This document shows, one piece after another, positions 8,937 through 19,091 of a DNA stretch of 64,000 nucleotides. The translations under genes were made by a program, and so were the position numbers. Within the stretch, counting starts at the first letter, position 1, and every line of letters starts with the position of its first letter. This DNA comes from Zelonia costaricensis (Eukaryota > Euglenozoa > Kinetoplastea > Trypanosomatida > Trypanosomatidae): assembly GCA_030849075.1 (NCBI GenBank), contig JASAOO010003448.1:1-64000 (forward strand), given 5' to 3'. Under the pieces are notes generated by a model, which was not told where the DNA came from, made no database searches, and saw only the letters and a program-made list of their open reading frames with translations.

Positions 8937-10874
8937 ATGGCCAACATCATCGACGCCTGGATCACCGACGACCCGCTGCTGCGGCGCATCCAGATTATGG
9001 AAGTTGTGCTGACGCACTGCGCCGCCGTGCTCTGGCCGCACACCCCGGAGAAGGTGAAGAGCGCGCCGGAGTGGGTGGCAAAGCTGCGCTCGTCTCTCCA
9101 GAGCCGCACAAAGGGGCTCGCCGACAGCGCCAGCCGCCGCTCGGCGGAGTCGAGCGCCACCCGGCAGTCATCGACGACGCCGCTCAAGAAGGGGCAGAAC
9201 GGCCTCATGGTGGCCTCCGCGGATGTGATTGTCCAGCAGGGGGGCGGCCGGTCCCTGACGCAGCACCCACAGCAGCAGACCCCGCCCTCGTCCGGGCTGC
9301 CGTCTGCGCAGCCGAGCTTCCAGGTGCCGCTCCCACAGGAGCACGCGCCGACGGGCGCGGTTCTCCCGCCGCCGCTCCCCACCGCAGCGGGTAGCAGCCT
9401 TTCTGTCGAGGCGGTGCACGGCGCTGCCAACGGGCACGCGTACAGCCGCAGCAGCACCTGCAGCAGCGTCAACCGCCCGCACTACCCCGAGGTGGGGGCC
9501 GGGAACAACCGCGTGCACGACAGCCGGTCAGGCCCGTCGCCGCTGACTACAACTGCCACGCTTGCCTCCACGACGTCGCGGCGCAGTGCGGAGGAGTACT
9601 TCGAGGAGCACGGCGTGCCCGCCACGGCGGCCACCACGCGGCAGGGCGAGGTCGTGGTCGTTACGGAGAACGGCTCGCCGCTCATGGAGCGCAGCAACAC
9701 GCCGGAGTTCCCGTCCATCTCGCTGCAGGTGAAGCGGCTCTCGGGCGGCATCACGAACGAGCTCTTCCACGTCTACGACGAGGAGGACCCGTCGGCGTCG
9801 GTGGTGGTGCGCGTGTTCGGCAAGGAGACGGACCGCGTCATCTCGCGCGAGAGCGAGCTCTTCTACCAGTCGCTCTTCATCCCAACCTACGTGCACGGCA
9901 ACAACTTCCTCGTCTACGACTTCCTGCACGGCTACTACACGCTACCCTACCAGGAAATGGCAGCGGAGGCGATGCCGATCGCACGCGCGATTGCGGCCTT
10001 CCAGGTCCGCGCCACCCGTGCCGCGCTGCGCGACCACGCTCGCCCACTGCTGCGCGACTCGCAGAACAAGGACTACTGGAAGAGCGTCGACGACGAGGTG
10101 CTGGCGGCCGAGCCCAGCTCGACAAGCAGCCGCGGCGGCGGTGCCCAGAAAGAGGCCTCCCGCTTCGATCGCGAGTCGAACTACCTGGTCGGCTCGCTGA
10201 CGAAGTGGGTCGACCTCGTGCTCTCGCAGGAGATTGTGGACAAGGTGCACGGGGACAAGCGCGACAGCTTCCTCGTGACAGCGCGCAGTCTGCAGGTGGC
10301 GTGCGCCGACATGGTGGCGACGCTGGAGCGGCAAATGGCGTTCCTGCCGGAGGGGGTGTGCCACAACGACCTGCTGAGCGCGAACGTCATGATCCACGCG
10401 GAGCGGAAAGATGTCCGGGTGATCGACTTTGACTACACCAAGCGCAGCTACCTCCTCTACGACGTGGCAAACCACTTCAACGAGTACCCCGGTCTGGACT
10501 GCGACTACGACACGTACTTCCCCTCCGACGCGCACATGTCGGCCTTCATCGCCGAGTACCGCCGCGGCATGCGGGCCGCACTCGAGGCGGCGTGGGCCGA
10601 GGACAACGCATCCGCCGGCTCGGCGCGCGAGGTCGAGGTGTTCCCGCACGCGCGGCAGCTCTTCTGGACCGAGAGCGAGGCTGCAGAGGCGGAGGCCGTG
10701 ACCTACTGGACGCGGCTCGCAAAGCTGCTCACGCTCGCGTCGCACCTCTCGTGGGGTGTGTGGTCGCTGCTGCAGGAAGCCGTGTCGGCGCTGGACGTGG
10801 ACTTCCTCGACTACGCGCAGCTCCGCTACAACCGCTACCTCGCCGTCCGCGACGAGTGCTCTGCCGGCCTTTAG
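8937..10874 (+). CDS. Ethanolamine kinase (choline/ethanolamine kinase family)
   Basis: This predicted 645-aa kinase phosphorylates ethanolamine (possibly also choline), the first step of the CDP-ethanolamine branch of phosphatidylethanolamine synthesis. The kinase fold begins near residue 260 with LSGGITNELF, the nucleotide-binding loop region. The Brenner-type catalytic motif is C-H-N-D-L-L-S-A-N with Asp478, and the metal-binding Asp497 is in VIDFDYTK. These are followed by YDVANHFNEYPG. The HNDLL and NHFNE wording is closer to ethanolamine kinases than to choline kinases, which favour HNDCQ and NHFCEW. The N-terminal 250 residues are a Ser/Thr/Pro-rich, low-complexity extension, apart from the first 60 residues, which look helical. 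A Gly/Ser-rich insert sits near residue 395. Substrate preference cannot be settled from sequence alone. Confidence 0.92.
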   Translation: MANIIDAWITDDPLLRRIQIMEVVLTHCAAVLWPHTPEKVKSAPEWVAKLRSSLQSRTKGLADSASRRSAESSATRQSSTTPLKKGQNGLMVASADVIVQQGGGRSLTQHPQQQTPPSSGLPSAQPSFQVPLPQEHAPTGAVLPPPLPTAAGSSLSVEAVHGAANGHAYSRSSTCSSVNRPHYPEVGAGNNRVHDSRSGPSPLTTTATLASTTSRRSAEEYFEEHGVPATAATTRQGEVVVVTENGSPLMERSNTPEFPSISLQVKRLSGGITNELFHVYDEEDPSASVVVRVFGKETDRVISRESELFYQSLFIPTYVHGNNFLVYDFLHGYYTLPYQEMAAEAMPIARAIAAFQVRATRAALRDHARPLLRDSQNKDYWKSVDDEVLAAEPSSTSSRGGGAQKEASRFDRESNYLVGSLTKWVDLVLSQEIVDKVHGDKRDSFLVTARSLQVACADMVATLERQMAFLPEGVCHNDLLSANVMIHAERKDVRVIDFDYTKRSYLLYDVANHFNEYPGLDCDYDTYFPSDAHMSAFIAEYRRGMRAALEAAWAEDNASAGSAREVEVFPHARQLFWTESEAAEAEAVTYWTRLAKLLTLASHLSWGVWSLLQEAVSALDVDFLDYAQLRYNRYLAVRDECSAGL

Positions 10875-11127
10875 AGCGTGGCCTGGTGCGCGCCGGTTTG
10901 TGTGCGTTTCCACTGCCCCCGCCCCTGCGTTGTCGACGGGGTATTTTCTGTGCGCCTCTGTGTGTGCGTGAGCGTCTGTGCCTGGTGCCGCTAGTTCTTG
11001 CACCGTGGTTCTCTTGCTAGTCCCTTCGCCTATTGAACGCCCCCCCCCCCTCATCTCGCTCTTGCTCGCCTGTTTGTTGTTCGGCGAGTGCGCGGCGCAG
11101 CTCCCCTACTGTCGTCTCTTCCCCTAC

Positions 11128-11130
<3 letters not shown>

Positions 11131-11159
<29 letters not shown>
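11131..11159 (+). repeat. (CA)n microsatellite
   Basis: A run of CA dinucleotides of about 29 nt lies in intergenic DNA between the ethanolamine kinase and AlbA_2 genes. Confidence 0.9.
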
Positions 11160-11163
<4 letters not shown>

Positions 11164-12302
11164 TTCCGTGTCCCCGTTGGGAATGTGCCCACGCAGTGGT
11201 GGCATCGCTGTGTGCAGCAAGGACCAAAGGAAGGACGGCATGCCGCAACGTGCATACGGCCGCCACCGCCGCCGCCGCTGCCCGCGGCTTACAACACGGG
11301 AGGTGAGTGCTGCACCGTCGCACGGTCGGTTCGGTTCCGCGTCTCTTTATGTGTACATGTGTTTCTGTGTTTGCGTGCCTGTGGTTGTACGCGTGGGCGG
11401 TGGTGCGTCTGGGACCGATGCGTGCGCTCGTCTGTGTTGGCTCTCTCTTCGAGCTTGCGCCCTGCCTCTACCGCCGCTTCCGCATCGCCTGCCTCGCCCT
11501 GAGGGTTCTTGCACGTAGCGCCTTTGTGTGCACGGCACTGGGCTCGGTGTTTTGCCCCGCTGTGGTGCGCGACGTGAAGACGCGCACGGTTGGGCCCGAG
11601 TCACGGCAAAGATTAGCAACGTGGTCGCCATTTTGCGTTTAGCCCTTTTTTGTTTTTGTCTTGTGCTCATGTGTCTCGTGTGGGTGTGCGGTGCTGCGTA
11701 ACGGTCTCGAAGCCTCAAGACGAGCATGGAGCGCAGCGACAGCCACAGCGCAACGGCGCACCCGGACTGCGGCAAGCTGGAGACGACGCGAAGAAGTGTG
11801 GGAGCGGTGAACGGCTTCTTTCGCATTTTCACGTTCCCTTTTTCGTCCACTATGCGCGTGCGGTTGTGCGCGTGTGGCGTGTGGTGCTCTTGTGCTGCTG
11901 AGGGAGGGGTGCAGCGCTTTGCTACTGCAGGCTCTCGAGGCGCGGGTAGCCTACTATGCTCGCTTCCCCAGCGCGATCTTCTAGACTAGCCCTTCCGATT
12001 TCTTGCCCTTTCCTCACACTATTCACTCGAAACTGTCCACACAAGCAGAGCCCAGCACTTCCCCTCCCCTCCCCCGTCACCACGTCTGCCGGTGCGAAGT
12101 TGATTCTCTTGGTCGCCGCTGCGCAGTCCCTCGAGACTCCTCTCTCCGTCTCGGTGCCGGCGAGTGACACGCCATCGTCACCGCCGCCATCGCGCCGCGC
12201 TGAGCTGCAAGTGCTCCTTCTTTCTTTCTGTGGTGCCCGCACAAGAACAGTACACACACACACAGACACACCTTCACACAACGGCATAAGGACGCACACG
12301 GG

Positions 12303-12325
12303 CACACACACACACACACACACAC
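12303..12325 (+). repeat. (CA)n microsatellite in a 5' leader
   Basis: This CA run ends about 18 nt before the chosen ATG at 12343. If translation began upstream, it would encode a His-Thr repeat, which argues that it is untranslated leader. Confidence 0.9.
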
Positions 12326-12342
12326 CACGGGCCCGCATTGCA

Positions 12343-14967
12343 ATGGAGGTGGACCTCAGCCCGTACTTTGGAGGGCCGGCGGGTGCCGCGCTGCTGCACG
12401 TGAACGAGGCAGAGCTGGCCATCGCCCGCGCCTTCGCCAGCGCCGCCAACGCTGGCGGCGAGGAGCCGGTGGTGGTGCATCTGCGAGTGGCGCAGCCCTC
12501 TTTGCCCGCGTGGACGCGGCAGACGAAGGATGCGGTGCTGCGGTGCGTGGACAGGGCCGTCACGCGCATCTTCCCCCCGCTGGATGTGCTGCAGTACCTT
12601 GGCGCCGACTCGCCCGCCTTCGAAGACGCCGCACCCTCTCCGCCGTCGGCGGCGTTGGGCGTGCGCGTCGCATTCCGCGTGCAGCCGTCGGCAAAGCTGT
12701 GGCCGGCCTCCCTCTTGAAGGCACACACGGTGGAGGGGGAGGCGGTGGCCGCAGCGCCGATGCGTCGGCCGGGGGCCTCTGCGGCTGCTGCGGCGCTGCA
12801 GTCGATGCAGGACACGCTCTCTGACATGGACCTGTGGAACCGCGCTCGGGCAGCACAGCAGCTGTACGACGCGAGCCACGCCGCGGAGGGGGCGTCGTCG
12901 TCCGGGGCGCCTGCCACGGGCAGTGCGACAGTTGTGGAATCCGCAGCTCGCACGGCGGCCGCGCTGCAGGCGCAGGAGCGGGCACGGGCGGAGAAGCTGA
13001 CGCAGCTGCAGTGGCAGCTCGCCCGCTGGCTGACGGAGCTCTTCCTGAACGAAGGCAGCTGGGCACGGCCGCACGCGGTCGCGGCAGGCGGTGGGGGCGC
13101 CTCGGCTAAGGGCAATTCCCGTGGCGGTGCCGCGGCTGCTGCTGCGGCGGAGGTGGCGTCGCGGCGTCTCTTCCACGGTCCGATGCGCCCAGCGCACGCG
13201 CACGTGGTCGAGGCTGCGCTTGCTGCGCCGACGGCGCCGTCGTCCGAGGCCGGTGCCTTTGCGGCCGTGCCGCGGCGATTCCTCCACGCGGATGTGCGCG
13301 GGGTGGAGTGGGACGGCCTGCTGCTCGGCTACACGGCGCGGTACGCGTACGTCGCGGTGCCCTACCACGCCTCCGCCGGTAGCGGGGGTGCGGTGGCGGC
13401 TGGTGCCGCGAGCGCGGCGGCGGCGACGCCGTGCGTGTGGTCTCTGGTGAGCCGCGTTCCCGTTCCAGCGGCGCTCTTCTCGTCGCACGCAGACACGGCA
13501 ACGGCCGCGGAGCGCGCCGGCACCCTCGCCGATCGCCCTTCGCGCAAGCGCACTCGCCCGTCTGAGGCGGGCAGGGACGACGGGGCTGCTGCGGAGACGA
13601 CTGCAGCTGCCGCAGCGGCCCGTGCTGTGCTCGCCCGCTGCTTCAACGCCGACGAGGTCATGCGCCACGACACGTGCGCCGCGGCGTCTTTCCGCCTTGC
13701 AGACGCCCCGTGCGTTGTGACGGTGCGGGCCCACCGTGTGTACTGCGCCCGCGTCGATTCGTCCACGCTGCCCGTCGCGGCGAGAGCGACCAGTCCGCAC
13801 GCTGGCAGGGCGACGCCAGCCGCCTCGCCGTACGCCTTATCGCTGGTGCTGGAGGACGCGTACGCGCTGCAGGTGCGGCCGCTGTCGCCCGCCGAGGCAG
13901 GGGTTTCTGCCAACGCTGCAGCAGCGCACTGGGCCGTCTCGCTGGTCTGCGGTGACGGCGGCGCAGAGGACGCCGCACGGCGCTGGGGCGACCTGGGGCG
14001 CTCGACGCACACCTTCCCGGATGTGGTCAGCGTCGTGCGGGAGAGCTGCCACCGCTTCCAGCGTGCCCAGGGGCGCTTCTGTGCCATGTACGCGCGCTGC
14101 GCTGAGGCGCGGCGCCCCGCGGCGGCCACCGACACGTCCAGTGCGGGGGCCACGGAGTCCGCGCTCGAAGGCGGCGACGAAAAGGCCGAGACGCTCGAGC
14201 CCGCGGCTGCTGCGCAGAACTTGCGGCTGCTGCGGCAGGCAGAGACGGTGTACGGCGCGCTGGCCGACTCGGTCTCGGTGCACTTCAAGAAGCTCCGCGG
14301 GGCTGCCCGACCGCCCATTCCCATCGTCCGCACGACGGCGGATGTGGCGCAGCTGGAGGAGGGTCCAGCGGTGGAGTTCAAGGCCAAGGTGAGCCTCGCC
14401 GTCACCGGAGGCAGCGGCCGCGGCGATGCGGCGCGGGCGCGGCAGCCGGTGCTGATGGACACGGAGCGGCTGCGCAACACGATGGCGGCCATGGCGGCCT
14501 GCCGCGGCGGAGTCATCGTCGTTGGCGTCGCCGATGACGGCCAACTTCTCGGCCACGAGAAGCAGCTCGAGGTGGCGCGGCAGCTGCGCACCTCCGGCTT
14601 CTGCCCAGCGATGGTGAAGGACACGGTACAGGTGAAGGAACTGCGATGGCTGGGGGCCGCCTCGGCGGGCGGCGTCGACCGCGGTGGCAGTGCGGCCGCA
14701 GTGAAGCGCCGCATGCCCGCCAACTGGTGGAAGGGCGGCACCCTGGCAGCTTCTAGCAGCACGGCGCCCGCAGCGGGTGCGGCGAGCCACGACCAGGCCG
14801 GCGCAGGCTCCGGCGACCTCGTGATCACGGTTGTGAGTGTGGAGAAGGGCCAGGCGCCGTTCTACGCGACCACCAAGCATGCGCCGCCGTACCAGCGCGG
14901 CTGTGCGAGCACGACGGTGATGCCGACAGTGGTGGCGGCCCGCCGCATCATGAAGGAGCTGGCCTAG
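12343..14967 (+). CDS. Schlafen-type AlbA_2 domain protein
   Basis: The protein is 874 aa from the ATG at 12343. An in-frame ATG at 11956 would add 129 residues, but these include a His-Thr stretch encoded by a CA microsatellite, so I prefer 12343. The C-terminal part, about residues 670-865, resembles the AlbA_2 (Schlafen) fold. It starts with an E-F-K-A-K segment after GPAVEF. A helix and the GGVIVVGVADDGQLLG strand-turn-strand come next. A late ITVVSVEKGQAPFY strand with YQRGCASTT matches the fold's closing motif. AlbA_2 domains bind nucleic acid, and some Schlafens cleave tRNA. The N-terminal two thirds are Ala-rich with no recognised domain. Residues 435-480 are Lys/Arg-rich and could hold a nuclear signal. 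Role here is unknown. Confidence 0.82.
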   Translation: MEVDLSPYFGGPAGAALLHVNEAELAIARAFASAANAGGEEPVVVHLRVAQPSLPAWTRQTKDAVLRCVDRAVTRIFPPLDVLQYLGADSPAFEDAAPSPPSAALGVRVAFRVQPSAKLWPASLLKAHTVEGEAVAAAPMRRPGASAAAAALQSMQDTLSDMDLWNRARAAQQLYDASHAAEGASSSGAPATGSATVVESAARTAAALQAQERARAEKLTQLQWQLARWLTELFLNEGSWARPHAVAAGGGGASAKGNSRGGAAAAAAAEVASRRLFHGPMRPAHAHVVEAALAAPTAPSSEAGAFAAVPRRFLHADVRGVEWDGLLLGYTARYAYVAVPYHASAGSGGAVAAGAASAAAATPCVWSLVSRVPVPAALFSSHADTATAAERAGTLADRPSRKRTRPSEAGRDDGAAAETTAAAAAARAVLARCFNADEVMRHDTCAAASFRLADAPCVVTVRAHRVYCARVDSSTLPVAARATSPHAGRATPAASPYALSLVLEDAYALQVRPLSPAEAGVSANAAAAHWAVSLVCGDGGAEDAARRWGDLGRSTHTFPDVVSVVRESCHRFQRAQGRFCAMYARCAEARRPAAATDTSSAGATESALEGGDEKAETLEPAAAAQNLRLLRQAETVYGALADSVSVHFKKLRGAARPPIPIVRTTADVAQLEEGPAVEFKAKVSLAVTGGSGRGDAARARQPVLMDTERLRNTMAAMAACRGGVIVVGVADDGQLLGHEKQLEVARQLRTSGFCPAMVKDTVQVKELRWLGAASAGGVDRGGSAAAVKRRMPANWWKGGTLAASSSTAPAAGAASHDQAGAGSGDLVITVVSVEKGQAPFYATTKHAPPYQRGCASTTVMPTVVAARRIMKELA

Positions 14968-15115
14968 GCTCGTCAATCTCCTCCCTTCCCCCCTTGCTCT
15001 CTCGTCTCGTGGCTGTCGGCGAAAAATGGCGCCTGCATCGGACACCTGTTGCGTCCTTGTCCGCGGTGAAGTGGATCGCTCCTGTCTTTGACTGGAGAAG
15101 GTCTTCTTCGGTAAT

Positions 15116-15137
15116 GTGCGTGTGTGTGTGTGTGTGC
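15116..15137 (+). repeat. (GT)n microsatellite in a 3' UTR
   Basis: A GT dinucleotide run lies about 150 nt downstream of the AlbA_2 gene stop codon. Confidence 0.85.
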
Positions 15138-15874
15138 CGACCTCGAGTAACCTCTGCCTGTTTGAGCAGCTAACAACGCTTTCTGTTTTTTTCTGTTTCT
15201 GCATCCCCGCCTCCCACTTCCCGAGTTGAGCGTCAAGTCAGCCGACATCTTCATCAGTTGGAGAGTGCAGCTTTCAAGCTCCATCATAGGACCTTGCTAA
15301 ACAAACACAGAGTGGAGAAGTGAAAAAAGAGAAACAGTTTTCATGTCGTGGCAGCTCGCCGCGCTGCATCGGTGTGTGCGAATGCCGAGTACCATCTTTC
15401 CCATCCTTCCGTGCTCTGCCCCACAGCGCGCATAGACCCATGTGTTGACGACGACCTCTTCCCCCGCCCTTTCAGCATGGAAGAGGCACGATCTGGTCTC
15501 ACCGTCATGGACTCGCCTCCCACTCACTCGCTCTCCCTTTCGCGCCGCATTCGTCTTCCTTTCGCGTGCCGCTGCTCTCTCACTCACTCTCTCTCTTGCA
15601 CTTGCAACGCGGGCAGCTAACAGTCCACGCCCTGCCCTACCCGTCCCCACTTCCCCCACCAAACCCGCGTGCCTGCTGTGCTTTCTTGCGTCTTCCCTTT
15701 TGCCGCTTTTTTTTTTTTTTTTAACCCCCCCCTCACCCGCTCTTCTCCGTTGTGGCTGCGTGTTTGTTTGTGGTCTGCTGCTGCTGCTGCCCTCCCCACC
15801 TCGGCTTGTGGCTTCCCTCGCGATCGTCCTGAGTCGGCCTAGACCTCACTGTGTGCTGTTGTTGTCGCTCTGAA

Positions 15875-15909
15875 CCCACTTTCTCCACCGCTTTCTCCCA
15901 ACCTGCCAG
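15875..15909 (+). other. Candidate spliced-leader acceptor for VPS2
   Basis: A C/T-rich tract ends in AG at 15908-15909, 68 nt before the ATG at 15978. Confidence 0.45.
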
Positions 15910-15977
15910 CAAGTTTCCCCCCATCTCCACCCCCACACATACACACACCCATCTCTAGCGCAAGCAGCACAGCGAAA

Positions 15978-16625
15978 ATGGGCTTCACAGACCTCTTCCA
16001 CCGCGAGACGCCGCAGGAGAGGATGCGCAAGTACAAGCGCCAGCTCGACCGCACGTGCCGCGACCTCGACCGCGAGCGCAACAAGCTCAACACGCAGGAG
16101 CGCAAGATCATGATGGAGATGAAGAAGATGGCGAAGCAGGATCAGGTAGACGCCGTCCGCATTATGGCCCGCGACCTCGTGCGCACGCGCAAGTACAGCC
16201 AGAAGATGTACCGCATGCGCACCCAGATTCAGGGCGTGTCGCTGCGCATGCAGACGATGCAGTCGTCGGCGCAGATGGCGGATGCTATGAAGGGCGTCAC
16301 AAAGGCGATGCGGTCCATGAACAAGAAGATGGACATTCCCGAGATGCAGAATATCATGCGCGAGTTTGAGAAGCAGAACGAGCTGATGGGCATGAAGGAG
16401 GAAATGATGAACGACGCCGTCGACGACGTCATGGACGACGACGGCATGGAGGAGGAGGAGACGGAGCAGGAGATTCAGAAGGTGATGGACGAGGCGGGCC
16501 TCGATTTCCGCACCAAGGTTGGTGTCAGTGATAGCGCGCTGCCGCAGAGGAATGCGGAGTCGCAGGGGGAGACGGACGAGCAGCTCGATGCTCGTCTGGC
16601 CGCCTTGAAGGCATCGATGAAGTAA
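15978..16625 (+). CDS. VPS2: ESCRT-III subunit VPS2/CHMP2
   Basis: This 215-aa protein belongs to the Snf7/CHMP family, closest to VPS2/CHMP2. ESCRT-III filaments remodel membranes in multivesicular-body formation and cytokinesis, and VPS2 caps the filament and recruits VPS4. The N-terminal basic helical core (residues 1-100) has repeated Arg/Lys, as in LDRTCRDLDRERNKL and KKMAKQDQVDAVRIMARDL. A central Met-rich helix and an acidic autoinhibitory region (residues 150-175, DDVMDDDGMEEEE) follow. The C-terminal DEQLDARLAALKA matches the MIM1 consensus (D/E-x-x-L-x-x-R-L-x-x-L-K) that binds the VPS4 MIT domain. Length is essentially that of human CHMP2A. It may act in the same endosomal route as the VPS16-containing complexes encoded nearby, but the proximity is probably fortuitous. 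Confidence 0.94.
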   Translation: MGFTDLFHRETPQERMRKYKRQLDRTCRDLDRERNKLNTQERKIMMEMKKMAKQDQVDAVRIMARDLVRTRKYSQKMYRMRTQIQGVSLRMQTMQSSAQMADAMKGVTKAMRSMNKKMDIPEMQNIMREFEKQNELMGMKEEMMNDAVDDVMDDDGMEEEETEQEIQKVMDEAGLDFRTKVGVSDSALPQRNAESQGETDEQLDARLAALKASMK

Positions 16626-16752
16626 GTGGCAAAGGGGAAATGAGAGCGAGAGAGAGAGAAGGAGAAGGCGAGTCGAGGAGGAAACAGAAACGAAGGCTGG
16701 TGGTGTGGACTGAATTGCGAAGGGCGTGAGAGTTTGCGTGCTTGTGTGTCTC

Positions 16753-16769
16753 TGTGTGTGTGTGTGTGT
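16753..16769 (+). repeat. (GT)n microsatellite in a 3' UTR
   Basis: A short GT run lies about 130 nt after the VPS2 stop codon. Confidence 0.8.
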
Positions 16770-17842
16770 CAGCACAAAGGCGCAGCACGTGCTCTCTCGC
16801 GTGTGTAGGTATTTCCACGGTGCCACCCCAACGGGCCATTGTACAGGAATACTCGCACCAGCGCTTCGCCCCACACGTCGCGCTCCCTCTCGCTCTCCGT
16901 TTTTGTGTTCTTGCTTTCTGCATCCATTCTGTTGCCACTTGCCCGTGCCCCGTGGTGCACCTCCCCCCCTCCCCCCGCCATCAAACGCGTTTCTCCTCTT
17001 CTTCTCCTCCATCCTCTGCCTCTCCTTCCCGCCACGCCGCTCCCTCCCCCTCAAACAAGAAAACCAAATTGCGACTCCTCTCTTCCAGTGGGACCCCCTC
17101 ACCACGCCGCGCTTCTGCTGCCGCGTCGCCCGGCCGGCCGCTCTTCTTCTCCTTTCCCGCCTGCTCCATCCCTCGTACCTCTGGCCACGCGGCGTGCGTG
17201 CGTGTGTGCGTGCGTGAAGGCCCACTCGCCTCCTCTGTCTTTCCTTCTGCCCCGTTGTCTTTCAACCCACCTCCTCCCGTTTCCCTTCTCGGTAATGTCT
17301 CTCTCCTGAGCTGGTTGCGTCTGCCTTCATCGGCCCCCTCTTCCTCCTCCTCCTCCTCCTCCCCAGCTGTGTGGTGCTTTACCATAGCGCCCTCCTTGTC
17401 TTCCCCGTCTCTCACTCTTCCCTCCCTCCCTCCCTCACCCTTGCCGTGTGCCTCTGTGTGTGTGTGCGTACGACTGTGTCAGCTGGCGTCCTTCTCGCAC
17501 CACATTTCTTTTCTAGCGCGTGTGTGTGTGTTGTGCCCTCCCCCCACCTCGAGTGGCCGTTGTCGTCGTCTTGTTTGAGGTCAAGCACTTCTTTACCGGC
17601 CGGAGCTTGTGCCAGCGTGCAACACGCCCTCCGTGACGGTGCTGCCGCTAGTGGCGATGCGTGTAGGTGTGTGTGTGTGTGAGGGAGGGGGTGGGGCGGG
17701 TACGAAGTGTGCCACCGCAAGAGACGTTGCGTGAACGTGAAGGCACGCCGAGTCGAAGGCAGGCGGGGGAGGGAGAAGGGCCGTCGCTCACACGCACACA
17801 CTCACAAGCGTGCACTGCAGTACGCTTGTGTGCGTGTGTGCA

Positions 17843-17862
17843 TGTGTGTGTGTGTGTGTGTG
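17843..17862 (+). repeat. (GT)n microsatellite
   Basis: This GT run sits in a zone of several interrupted GT tracts between about 17450 and 17865. Confidence 0.85.
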
Positions 17863-19071
17863 TTCGTCTAGTGAACGTCTTCCTCTGTGAGAGCTTGCCG
17901 CTGCGCTTGGTTGAAAGGGGGCGAGTGTGGGAAAGCGTGTACATGTGAACTTGACTTGTTTGCTTGTCTTGCGTTGCTTTCCGTTTCCGTTTTGTGCGTT
18001 CCCTACGGTGCTTTGCCTGTTTCTGAGTTTGCTTAACTCCGACTCGCCCCGCCTCCCTCTCCGCCTCCCTCCCTCACCGCGTTTCTCTCTGTCATCGTCT
18101 TTTCCTTTTCGCTCTTGAGTTCCCACCCCTGCGTTCGTTGTCTCTTTTCCTCCCCCAACCCCCGTCTCGGCGTTCGGGCGCCTCCGCCGTCGACACGCAG
18201 CCGCGTTTTGCTCGACCGCCGCGCGGGGGGGGGGGGGAGCGGCCTCTCCGAGCCCTCCCCTCCTCCCCTCACCCCCTTGTTGCTCCGCGTCAACGCCGTC
18301 CCCGCCTCGGTCTGCATCGAACGACAGCCTCGCTTCGTCCTCACCTCCTCTCCTCGTCACGTCTCGGTGTATGCTCGTGCGCACGCTTCTTCTTTTGCCG
18401 GTCTTGCACCGTGGCCACCCTCGCGCCGTCGCCAGTCCGCCCGCTCATGCTACGCAGCGAGAGAGGGAGAGAGCTCCTCTGCGCCTCGCAGCACACTGCT
18501 TGATGATCGGGTGCGCGTCTGCGTGCTCGCCGAGCGCTTTAATCCTCATAGTCCCCTCTCTCTTGCCGGCCTCCATTGTGCGCGGCATCGAGTCTACTCC
18601 CCGCGCAGCCTGTCCCTCGCCTTTGGCAATGCACTCTGATCATCCGGTAGAGGAGCGCACAGATGCCGAGGGTAGAGGGAACAGGTGATGAGCGGTGAGG
18701 AGATGACGGAGGAGGGGGAAGGGGCTACGGCACTTGTGTGACGGCCAGCGGGCACTCCGTTTCTGTGCACGGTGCGGATCCGTGGGCCCTACTACATGGG
18801 AAAAAGACGTCGCTGATGCGCGCGCATCCACGATCGCCCCTCCGCACCGCCGTATACCCCCACACGCGCAGACACGCGGCGGTGATGGTGGTGGTGGTGG
18901 GTGATGCAGCTCCAGTGCGTGGCGACGGGGCGGGGTGGTCCGCTCTTCGTCGTGTGTTTCCGCGTCTCTGTCGGAGCGGTCGCCGCCCTCGTGAGCGAGC
19001 CGAGAAAATAATAAAAAAGCAACGTAGCAGAGAGTCAGCGAAACGCAAGTGAGCGTGTACACGCATCCCAC

Positions 19072-19091
19072 GGGGTGGGGTGGGGTGGGGT
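19072..19091 (+). repeat. Four GGGG runs with 1-nt T spacers (G-quadruplex motif)
   Basis: The unit GGGGT is repeated four times without interruption on the coding strand. Four G4 runs with single-nucleotide loops are the classic strong parallel-quadruplex pattern. It would be present in the RNA if this DNA is transcribed as 3' UTR or intergenic precursor. Confidence 0.85.

Larger units (their letters stand above)
10875..12342. other. Intergenic region
   Basis: No gene is seen in about 1.5 kb. It contains a long CA run at 11131-11159, T/G-rich sequence at 11340-11700 and a second CA-rich zone at 12250-12325. A pyrimidine tract around 12212-12232 followed by AG at 12244-12245 or 12249-12250 is a plausible acceptor for the next gene. 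Confidence 0.6.
14968..15977. other. Intergenic region
   Basis: No gene is seen. A GT run lies at 15116-15137, about 150 nt after the upstream stop. Pyrimidine-rich DNA follows, with a long T run at about 15709-15722 immediately before a C run. Confidence 0.6.

Noticed and set aside
11956..12342. In-frame N-terminal extension of the AlbA_2 gene from an upstream ATG
   Set aside because: It would encode a His-Thr repeat from a CA microsatellite, and a plausible splice acceptor lies between it and 12343. It cannot be fully excluded.
15846..17225. 459-codon minus-strand open frame
   Set aside because: It spans the VPS2 gene in antisense and the following GT-rich DNA; the product is His/Leu low complexity.
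16742..17578. 278-codon open frame in the long gene-free gap
   Set aside because: It begins in a GT run (Cys-Val repeats) and continues as Pro/Ser-rich translation of pyrimidine tracts.
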